Positions 26,501-33,396 of a stretch of 64,000 bases of DNA are shown here, in pieces. Source of the stretch: Actinomyces vulturis (GTDB taxonomy: Bacteria > Actinomycetota > Actinomycetes > Actinomycetales > Actinomycetaceae); contig NZ_KV700386.1 of NCBI RefSeq assembly GCF_001687305.1, positions 275,341 through 339,340 of the forward strand, written 5' to 3'. The position numbers and the translations under genes were made by a program. How positions within the stretch are numbered: the first letter of the stretch is position 1; every line of letters starts with the position of its first letter. Under the pieces are notes generated by a model. That model made no database searches. It was not told the origin of the DNA and worked only from the letters and a program-made list of their open reading frames with translations.

Positions 26501-27622
26501 TCAGCATTCCTCCTTGACCAAGTGAGTTAGTGCTTCGGTGACGCCGTCTCGTACAGAGCGCGGTGAGATGACAAGAAGATCGTCACCATATTGAGTGAGG
26601 TCGCTAACCAATTCTGGCGTGTAGGTAGTTGCCGCCGGAACAAGAAGAAGATCCCACTGTGAGTCGAGGCTGAGGTGAATCTGCTGAAGATCCGCTGCAC
26701 TCCACTCCCCCGCGGTGGACTGAGATAATGGGGCATAGCAACGTTGAGTAGAAACTCCATGATGAGAACAGTTAGTTTTCTCAGACTTATCATCGGATAA
26801 CAAGGAATCGACATGCTCTTGGCATGAACGATGGGAAACTGTGTGAGTGGCCAAAGCGCGTAATTGCCCACAGGTATCAACACGTGCGGCCAGAACGAGA
26901 GGTAATTCGTCAAGGTTATGCGTTGAGGTCGGATCCCATGAAGGAAAGCCCTTGTCGATGACTTCTGAGGGTTTTCCTGTGACTGTTAATGGTGAGGTGA
27001 CGCGGTTCAGTTTGAATGTTCGTGGGGCATTACGGCCTAGGTCAAACGCTTGTAGATACCAGGCTCCATGGCGAAGGGTCACGTTAATTGGTGCAACCCG
27101 ACGCTGAGATGCTTCTCGTCCTGGTGGTGCATAGGTGAATTGAAGGAAACGGCCGTCAGTGCCTGCTTCAATAATTTCCTGCGGTAGTGGCTCAGAAATA
27201 CCGTGGATGCCTAAAAATGGTTGCGATTTATGTCGTTGACTGAGCGCCCTCAACTTCGTAATTGCCCGATGTGCTTCTCCGGAAAATGTTCCTGTTTGAA
27301 CGATACGTGCCAAAGCATCAAGAAAAGACTGTTGAGTGGCACTTAGGTGTAACGCAGGGAGCTGATAGTCGTCATTATCAATGAAATACACCGTGTCCGG
27401 GCTACTGGACATACCCGAGGCGCTACGTGTCGAAATCGGGATTCCTAGTGACTGTAACAATGCCTTATCCCGTTCGAACATTCGCTCAGCGTTGGATGAC
27501 TCATCTCCGTAGCCGGCAACGCTGGTGAGAATGTCATGCTTACTCATCCCGGCTCGCGTATGGCGCAGAGCGAGGATGAGATTAATCTGCCGTTCTTCGG
27601 TACTAACAGCACTCGTATTCAC
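26501..27622 (-). CDS. pafB: WYL-domain transcriptional regulator PafB
   Basis: Partner of PafC. The 373-residue protein begins with a winged helix (ERQINLILALRHTRAGMSKHDI), then a WYL domain (RFLQFTYAPPGREASQRRVAPINV, with GAWYLQAFD) and a WCX region. The start is GTG at 27622. The DUF3866 gene begins only 13-34 bp away in the other direction, which leaves almost no leader for either gene, so leaderless mRNAs are likely. It appears to head the leftward run pafB-pafC-tatA-tatC-lipid kinase-helY. Confidence 0.88.
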   Translation of the reverse strand: MNTSAVSTEERQINLILALRHTRAGMSKHDILTSVAGYGDESSNAERMFERDKALLQSLGIPISTRSASGMSSSPDTVYFIDNDDYQLPALHLSATQQSFLDALARIVQTGTFSGEAHRAITKLRALSQRHKSQPFLGIHGISEPLPQEIIEAGTDGRFLQFTYAPPGREASQRRVAPINVTLRHGAWYLQAFDLGRNAPRTFKLNRVTSPLTVTGKPSEVIDKGFPSWDPTSTHNLDELPLVLAARVDTCGQLRALATHTVSHRSCQEHVDSLLSDDKSEKTNCSHHGVSTQRCYAPLSQSTAGEWSAADLQQIHLSLDSQWDLLLVPAATTYTPELVSDLTQYGDDLLVISPRSVRDGVTEALTHLVKEEC

Positions 27623-27656
27623 GGCACCAGACTAATTGGCACGGTACGGTTACACC

Positions 27657-28817
27657 ATGATGTGGCGAGACGGCGTGGTGAGTGAAGTCCTCAAACGATG
27701 GGGAGACAAAGGCAAAGGCTGCCAAATTCTGTCTGTCACTATCACCCAGGCCCCAGATAACGCAGTGGCTTTCCTGCCCGGCACTCAGGTCCAAGCACTC
27801 TCCTACGAGCACCTCATCGGCCCTGTGACTGAAGGAGATGCGGTGCGCATTGAGGTTTCTGCGCTTGATCGTTCCCTGGGGACCGGTGGTCAAGCCATGG
27901 TGAGTGCTTTGCTTACCAGGCTTCCCCTTGATGATAGTGATGAGGGCCGAATGGTGAAATGTCGTTATATGCCCACTCAGGTCACCACGATTGGCGAAGA
28001 TGAGCGTGACGATGATTTTCGACAGTTGATGGCCTCTGGACGCGCTTTGCGGACGGTACCCGTTATTGCTGCAGATCTCCACTCGGCCCTTCCTGCCATC
28101 ATTACGGGCATGCGCGCCCCACTACCCCATGAACAGCAAGACGACGTACCTTTACCTCGAGTTGCTTACATCATGACGGATGGTGGAGCCCTTCCCGCCG
28201 CCTATTCACAAACGGCGCAACGCCTACGTGACGAGGGATGGATTGACGATATTATTACCACTGGTCAGGCTTGGGGAGGAACCCTGGAAACCGTGACCGT
28301 TCACAACGCGATTCTTGCTGCTGTCGATCGCGGTGCGGACATGATTGTGGTGTGCCAGGGGCCAGGAAATCTTGGTACTGAAACACCCTGGGGTTATTCG
28401 GGGGTCGCGGTTTCTCACGATCTGCAAGCCGCAGCATTGGTAGGAACCACCCCGATGATGTGCGCACGCGCTTCGCAAGCAGATGCTCGTGAACGTCACC
28501 AAGGCTTATCCCATCACACTGCACGCATCATTACAGATCTCTTGACAGTCGATTGCCCAATGCCTTTGCCTAAGCGCCGTGACGATTCTGATCCTTTTAC
28601 TCACCTACTGTGGGAAAAAGCAGAACGTGCCTGCGCCACAAGTCGAGCACGTGGACACGTGAGCCTAGAACCAGTGCCCTGTGATGGCCTTGATAGGGCC
28701 TTACGCCAGTGTCCAGTGACGTTACGCACGATGGGGCGAGGCTTGGATGCTGATTATTTGTCCTTCCTAACAGCAGCATGCGCTGGCCGTTATGCACGAA
28801 ACCAGTGGTTAGCGTGA
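27657..28817 (+). CDS. DUF3866 family protein
   Basis: Conserved actinobacterial protein of unknown function, often next to pafBC. The product begins WRDGVVSEVLKRWGDKGKG and has a Gly-rich central part (GPGNLGTETPWGYSG) and a conserved LSHHTARIITDLL near residue 290; no catalytic family is clear to me. ATG 27657 (or 27660) is preferred because the family begins at this Trp; a TTG at 27636 is also in frame. There is no membrane helix or signal peptide. It is convergent with the riboflavin transporter gene, 44 bp between stops, with no clear terminator. Confidence 0.8.
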   Translation: MMWRDGVVSEVLKRWGDKGKGCQILSVTITQAPDNAVAFLPGTQVQALSYEHLIGPVTEGDAVRIEVSALDRSLGTGGQAMVSALLTRLPLDDSDEGRMVKCRYMPTQVTTIGEDERDDDFRQLMASGRALRTVPVIAADLHSALPAIITGMRAPLPHEQQDDVPLPRVAYIMTDGGALPAAYSQTAQRLRDEGWIDDIITTGQAWGGTLETVTVHNAILAAVDRGADMIVVCQGPGNLGTETPWGYSGVAVSHDLQAAALVGTTPMMCARASQADARERHQGLSHHTARIITDLLTVDCPMPLPKRRDDSDPFTHLLWEKAERACATSRARGHVSLEPVPCDGLDRALRQCPVTLRTMGRGLDADYLSFLTAACAGRYARNQWLA

Positions 28818-28861
28818 GGTGACCAGCGCATAAAACTGCAGGACTTGGCGGGCGAAACCTC

Positions 28862-29929
28862 TTAATTTAGGTCGACAGGTTTACTGATTTGTTCAACCGT
28901 TACGCCCTGCTCCCCAAGCAGTTCATGGGAAGCGAGGAAATCGAGCATGTGGCCTACATGCTCAGAATTGACCGATCCGATGACAGAATCGGATGAGGGG
29001 CGAATAAGATGGGCTGTGGCAATGGCAACCTGTTGAGCCACTGCGGCCTGTTCGGCGTCGGCTAAGTCAGGAACGTAAGAGACGCACGCTTGCACAGCAC
29101 CGGCAGGATCATCAACGAAAGAATCCATGCCAAGTGCAGAAGCCTTGACCACATGCTGAAGATCTTCGGCTCTTTCGGTTAGAACCTTGGGCGTGGTGAT
29201 GAGGCTGGCACCAATGAGTGGAACTTCAGGGGCAACGGTGAGGGTACGTACGGGGTGGTCGGCATGATTGAGCATAACGGCGTCATTGTTGACGAATCCC
29301 ACGATGGCATCGACTTTGCCGCCAATGAGTGCGGCAGCTTGAGTCCAGCCGATTTCCTCAATGGTCAGGTCCTCAGGTGTCAAGCCTGCGGTTTGCAGAG
29401 CTAACGTTAGACCGTAGTAGTTCTCACCATAATGTCCGGGAATCCCAACGGTTTTTCCGCGGAGATCTGTTAAGGAATGGATGGGTGATTCTTCATCGAC
29501 GATGATTACTACCGGATAGGTCTGGTAGTAGCCGCCCACGATGACAAGGTCAGCACCGTTGGAGCGGGCCACCGTTGCTTCATCGGCTCCGGCAACGACT
29601 AGATCTTCCGTGCCTGCGATGAGTGCGTCAAAGAGCCCTTCTTGTGCACCGTGGTGGCGCAGTTCTGCTTGGCCGCTGGGCATTTGGTAGTACCCCTTGT
29701 GAGCAGCCAGATAGAAGGGGGCGAACTGAATATTCGGTGTGTAGGTCAAGCCGATGGTGAAAGGCTTAAGTGCTGCTGTTGACTGTGTGGCGCTGGACTG
29801 CGCTGCTGCTTTCTGAGCGGCTGTACCAGAGGAACATGCTGACATCGTGATGAGAGCAGCGGCAGCGGTCGCACTATATCCCAATGAACGGAGAAGAGAG
29901 CGGCGCGAGAGGGAAGAATGAAGATTCAT
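28862..29929 (-). CDS. ribY: NMT1/THI5-like substrate-binding lipoprotein, predicted riboflavin transporter RibY
   Basis: Extracellular binding protein of an ABC importer. The 355-residue product has a signal peptide with twin Arg (SRRSLLRSL) and a lipobox ending at Cys32 (TMSAC), then an NMT1-type domain (GLTYTPNIQFAPFYLAAHKGYY). Such proteins usually bind thiamine pyrimidines, but this operon is preceded by an FMN riboswitch, so riboflavin is the better guess, as described for RibXY systems. It is 94 bp downstream of the permease gene. No ATPase gene is present, so the system must borrow one or use one encoded elsewhere. Confidence 0.75.
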   Translation of the reverse strand: MNLHSSLSRRSLLRSLGYSATAAAALITMSACSSGTAAQKAAAQSSATQSTAALKPFTIGLTYTPNIQFAPFYLAAHKGYYQMPSGQAELRHHGAQEGLFDALIAGTEDLVVAGADEATVARSNGADLVIVGGYYQTYPVVIIVDEESPIHSLTDLRGKTVGIPGHYGENYYGLTLALQTAGLTPEDLTIEEIGWTQAAALIGGKVDAIVGFVNNDAVMLNHADHPVRTLTVAPEVPLIGASLITTPKVLTERAEDLQHVVKASALGMDSFVDDPAGAVQACVSYVPDLADAEQAAVAQQVAIATAHLIRPSSDSVIGSVNSEHVGHMLDFLASHELLGEQGVTVEQISKPVDLN

Positions 29930-30023
29930 GAGAGTTCCTTGTGGTGGGAGTGGCGCCGTGATCGACGATGATGCGCGGCTTGGTAGGAGGGCGAAGGATA
30001 GGGCTGACTCTGATCAACAGGCA

Positions 30024-30806
30024 TTACGTGGGGCGGGATCCTCTCATTGCGTTAACAGTTGCTGAACGCTTCTCCATCATGAGGAGGAGGCCGAAAATAG
30101 TAGTTGCCAAAATGGCTAGTAAGACGATCGTGGCAAAAAGACCGGTGGTATCTACCGAGTCGCGCTGGCTAGTAAGCACTTGTCCGAGCCCATGTCCGCC
30201 CATAATCATTTCACCCACAATGGCGCCAGTGATCGACAAAGTGAACCCGGTACGCAGACCTGCCAGGATCGCAGGCAAGGCCATTGGTATTTCCATGTGG
30301 ATCAGCAGTGACCATCCATGAGCGCCGTCAAGACGTGCTGCGTCAAGGACATCCCTGTCAAGGCCTTCAAGACCTAGTAGGGCGGTGATGGTGATGGGGA
30401 AAAACACCATGAACGCACAGAGAACAACAACAGGAAGCGTGCCGTATCCAATCCATAGAACAAGCAGTGGGGCGATAGCAATGGCGGGAACTGCTTGAGC
30501 AGCGGCAATGTAGGGCATCAATGCGCGGGAGAGAAAATGGCTGTGGTGGAGTACCCAAGCCAACGGGAGTCCCACACTCCCAGCCAGTAGACATCCTAGG
30601 AGGGCTTCCTTGACTGTCACCCAAGTAAAACGTGCCAGAGGTGAGTGGAGCAGAAGTTTGGTTAGCCTGCGGACAACAGCATCGGGTGAGGGGAGAAAAA
30701 TGCTTGGGACATGGCCACTATGAGAGACAAACCACCACACAGACAACACAACTAATCCAGTAACTAGTGCTGGTGGCATTGAGAGCCGACGCCGAGTGCG
30801 TGCCAT
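30024..30806 (-). CDS. ribX: ABC transporter permease, predicted riboflavin transporter RibX
   Basis: Inner-membrane permease of the SsuC/ThiX type. The 260-residue protein has about six helices and the EAA loop ARLDGAHGWSLLIHMEIPMALPA that contacts an ATPase. GAGG lies 4 nt before the ATG, and the TGA of the small leader ORF lies 6 nt upstream of that ATG. With the FMN riboswitch upstream, riboflavin uptake is the likely role. The substrate is inferred only from the riboswitch and the partner protein. Confidence 0.78.
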   Translation of the reverse strand: MARTRRRLSMPPALVTGLVVLSVWWFVSHSGHVPSIFLPSPDAVVRRLTKLLLHSPLARFTWVTVKEALLGCLLAGSVGLPLAWVLHHSHFLSRALMPYIAAAQAVPAIAIAPLLVLWIGYGTLPVVVLCAFMVFFPITITALLGLEGLDRDVLDAARLDGAHGWSLLIHMEIPMALPAILAGLRTGFTLSITGAIVGEMIMGGHGLGQVLTSQRDSVDTTGLFATIVLLAILATTIFGLLLMMEKRSATVNAMRGSRPT

Positions 30807-30812
30807 AGTTCC

Positions 30813-30938
30813 TCACCTGCGTCCCTGGGCGCTCACCCAAAGGGGTACACCGGGGCCCACGTGAATGACGATCTGCGTCTCCACGCGTGCAGGCAACGCG
30901 ACGCAAGACGTTCTATCCACGATGGTCATGGCGACCAT
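30813..30938 (-). CDS. Possible 41-residue leader ORF between FMN riboswitch and ribX
   Basis: An ATG at 30938 opens a 42-codon frame that ends in TGA at 30813, 6 nt before the ribX ATG; the stop lies inside the ribX ribosome binding site (AGGTGAGG). The product has no hydrophobic helix and shows a central VETQIVIHVGPGVPLWV. Codon use looks ordinary for this genome. No ribosome binding site precedes the first ATG; ATG 30929 and GTG 30923 are other options. It could couple translation to ribX under riboswitch control, or be chance. Confidence 0.35.
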   Translation of the reverse strand: MVAMTIVDRTSCVALPARVETQIVIHVGPGVPLWVSAQGRR

Positions 30939-30970
30939 GGTGCACAAACGTGAAGCCTCGTGTGGCTTGC

Positions 30971-31102
30971 CGTGCATCCTCCCATCCGGACTTTCACCGT
31001 CGGTGCCGGAATTTCACCGGCTCAACCGGCCACTTCAATAAGTGGACGCGGGTCGCAGACTGTCACTGCCGGTTCGGACTTACACCGACCCCGGAGCACG
31101 TA
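30971..31102 (-). promoter_or_regulatory. FMN riboswitch (RFN element)
   Basis: Read on the minus strand, the segment carries the conserved RFN core: GGGGTCGGTGTAAGTCC, CCGAACCGGCAGT, TCTGCGACCCGCG, GAGCCGGTGAAATTCCGGC, ACCGACGGTGAAAGTCC and GGATGGGAGGATGCACG. The CGTGC near 31100 and GCACG near 30971 close P1. FMN binding normally shuts expression of riboflavin synthesis or transport genes. The 160 bp to ribX hold small hairpins without a U-run, which suggests translational control. Confidence 0.93.
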
Positions 31103-31191
31103 TAGGGTCATCTTAGACTGCGTTGGCATGTCTTCTCCACTATCTGACAAGACTGTGGTGGACACATCATTGGGGATGGGGGGAAGATAAC

Positions 31192-31227
31192 GATGTGGGG
31201 CTCACTACTTTGGATGAGCCCCACATC
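31192..31227 (-). terminator. Hairpin after putP
   Basis: A perfect 13-bp stem (GATGTGGGGCTCA with TGAGCCCCACATC) closes a 10-nt loop, 38 bp after the putP stop. There is no U-run. A second small hairpin (GGTGTT/AACACC, 31239-31253) lies between it and the gene. Confidence 0.6.
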
Positions 31228-31264
31228 ATCAATTCCTCGGTGTTCTCAACACCAAGGCAAGATA

Positions 31265-32740
31265 TTAATGAGCGAGTTCGGCGATGGCTTTATCGAACTC
31301 TTGACTGACGCGTTCGTCGGGTTTACCGATAGAACTCACGCCCCAGGCCACAAGGGCGTTAGCGATGAATCCGGGAACAATTTCGTAAAGATCGAAGATA
31401 CCGCCACTAATATGTCCCCAAATCATGACAACGACAGCACCGGTAACCATGCCGGCAACGGCTCCGGTGGCGGTTAGGCGACGCCAGTAGAGGGACAAGA
31501 TGATTGTGGGGCCGAAGGAGGCGCCGAATCCAGCCCAGGCGAATGCGACCAGAACAAGAATCGTGGCGTTCTTCTCCCAGGCCATGGCGGCAGCAACCAC
31601 CGCCACCAGCATGACGGCTGAGCGTGAGAGAATAACCATTTGGTTACTGGCCAAATCGTGGTGAAGCACTGCTTTGTAGAGATCTTCGACAAGAGCGGAG
31701 GCGGTGACTAATAGTTGGCTTGAAATCGTGCTCATGATGGCGGCGAGAATTGCTGCCAGCATGAAGCCTGCGATGAGGGGGTGGAAAAGTAACTGGCCCA
31801 AGGTGATGAAGACAGCCTCCCCGTCAGGTAGTTTGCCTTCTTCTCGGTGGTAGACAGCCACACCGACAATCGCGGTGAAGGCAGCGCCAACGACGGCAAA
31901 GATCATCCAGCCGATACCGATGCGGCGGCCCATTCGTGCTTCTTTTGCGGAGCGAATAGCCATGAAACGCACAATGATGTGGGGCTGACCGAAGTAGCCT
32001 AGGCCCCAGGCGATCGCTGAAATAATGCCGATGATGGATGTGGTAGGGCCAACCATTGCCCAGAAGTGGGGATCAACAGCGCTGACTTCGTTGACCATGT
32101 TGCCCCAGCCACCGAGGTAAAAAATACCTACGACGGGAACAGCGACTAGCGCCATGACCATCATTAAGCCTTGAATGAAGTCTGTGTAAGACACGGCCAG
32201 GAATCCGCCAACGAGGGTGTAGAGCACGGTAATGCCTGCTACTAGGACCATGCCAAGGTGGTAGTCCATGTTGAAAGAAGCTTCGAAGAATGTTCCACCA
32301 GCCACCATGCCAGAGGAGACATAGAAGGTGAAGAACACCATGATGATGATTCCGGAGGCCCAACGGAGCAGGTGATGGGAATCATGGAGACGGTTGTCAA
32401 GGAAACTAGGAATCGTGATGGAGTTGTTTGCAACTTCTGTGTAGGTGCGAAGACGTGGAGCAACGTATTTCCAGTTCAACCATGCACCGATGGTTAGGCC
32501 AATAGCGATCCATGATTCGACAAGGCCTGATGCATAGAGTGCTCCAGGTAAACCCATGAGAAGCCACCCAGACATATCGGAGGCTCCCGCTGAAAGTGCT
32601 GCAACTGCTGGGTTGAGGTCGCGACCACCGAGCATGTAATCATCCATGTCATTGGTGCGGCCGTAGGCCCATAGGCCAACGGCGATCATCAGAACAAAGT
32701 AGATGATCATTGCGATTGCTTGGTAAGTGGTATCCGCCAT
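31265..32740 (-). CDS. putP: Sodium/proline symporter (SSS family)
   Basis: Takes up proline with sodium across the cell membrane. The 491-residue protein has about 13 membrane helices and family motifs DYMLGGRDLNPAVAALSAGASDMSGWLLMGLPG, split here as seen around residues 34-66, then GGFLAVSYTDFIQG, GYFGQPHIIVRFMAI and ILAAIMSTISSQLLV. A TATAAA on the minus strand (32756-32761) and GTGAGG before the ATG are candidate expression signals. It appears to be a single-gene unit. Other substrates such as pantothenate or sialic acid occur in the superfamily, but the match here is closest to PutP. Confidence 0.92.
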   Translation of the reverse strand: MADTTYQAIAMIIYFVLMIAVGLWAYGRTNDMDDYMLGGRDLNPAVAALSAGASDMSGWLLMGLPGALYASGLVESWIAIGLTIGAWLNWKYVAPRLRTYTEVANNSITIPSFLDNRLHDSHHLLRWASGIIIMVFFTFYVSSGMVAGGTFFEASFNMDYHLGMVLVAGITVLYTLVGGFLAVSYTDFIQGLMMVMALVAVPVVGIFYLGGWGNMVNEVSAVDPHFWAMVGPTTSIIGIISAIAWGLGYFGQPHIIVRFMAIRSAKEARMGRRIGIGWMIFAVVGAAFTAIVGVAVYHREEGKLPDGEAVFITLGQLLFHPLIAGFMLAAILAAIMSTISSQLLVTASALVEDLYKAVLHHDLASNQMVILSRSAVMLVAVVAAAMAWEKNATILVLVAFAWAGFGASFGPTIILSLYWRRLTATGAVAGMVTGAVVVMIWGHISGGIFDLYEIVPGFIANALVAWGVSSIGKPDERVSQEFDKAIAELAH

Positions 32741-32844
32741 GAGAGAGCCTCACTCTTTATAGGACTTTCGACTCAGGGTAGGTGATGTGGGCCACTTTTA
32801 CCACCCTTTTTGAGTATTTCTCACTATGCGAGACGAAAAAATCA

Positions 32845-33396
32845 TCAGTGAGGAATTGTCGAATCGTAAGCGACCACAATAGCGCTTGCCCAGTTTCCAT
32901 CATGTGACATCGAAACTAACCACGACACTTCTGAACACGAGATAGTGACTTGTCGAGAAATCTCCCCTGACAAACGAAGCGATGGTACGCCATGACGCGA
33001 GGAAACAATCTCGATCTCGCTCCACCGGACGGCGTCGGCATCAATAAGCGGAGGACCTCCGTAAGCCTGCGACCATGCCTTAATGAAGGCTTCTTTCGCG
33101 GCCCATCGTGCGGCCAGACGTTCACTGCGACCGGCACAATAGCGTCGCTCGGCCGGAGTAAATGCCTGACGGAGAAAGGTCGTTCCCGGTAAGTGAACTT
33201 GAACGTCAAACTCTTTTACGTCAACCAAATCAAGTCCTACGCCTCGTACTGTCCCTCTTCCCTCTGGCCACGCAGGAAGCACAGGAGGCGAAGGGGAATG
33301 AGACAACGCGGTGTGGCACTGTTCCGAACTGTCAGCGCCCGAGGCTGAACATGACATGAATAGTTCGTCGGCTATTGAGTTATCGAGCCCATTCAT
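32845..33396 (-). CDS. acpS: Holo-[acyl-carrier-protein] synthase
   Basis: Transfers 4'-phosphopantetheine from CoA to the carrier Ser of ACP, here most likely the ACP domain of the FAS-I protein encoded 4 kb away. The catalytic core carries GVGLDLVDV with the metal-binding Asp and AARWAAKEAFIKAW with the Glu. The start is ATG 33396, which overlaps the stop of the peptidase gene (ATGA), giving 183 residues. About 49 residues precede the core, Ser-, Cys- and Pro-rich, which is unusual for AcpS; Met at 33357 would shorten this. Location near the fas operon fits the role. Confidence 0.9.
   Translation of the reverse strand: MNGLDNSIADELFMSCSASGADSSEQCHTALSHSPSPPVLPAWPEGRGTVRGVGLDLVDVKEFDVQVHLPGTTFLRQAFTPAERRYCAGRSERLAARWAAKEAFIKAWSQAYGGPPLIDADAVRWSEIEIVSSRHGVPSLRLSGEISRQVTISCSEVSWLVSMSHDGNWASAIVVAYDSTIPH

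Noticed and set aside
28862..30806. Thiamine precursor transporter (ThiXY) as the function of the ABC pair
   Set aside because: The upstream element is an FMN riboswitch, not a TPP riboswitch, so riboflavin is the better reading.
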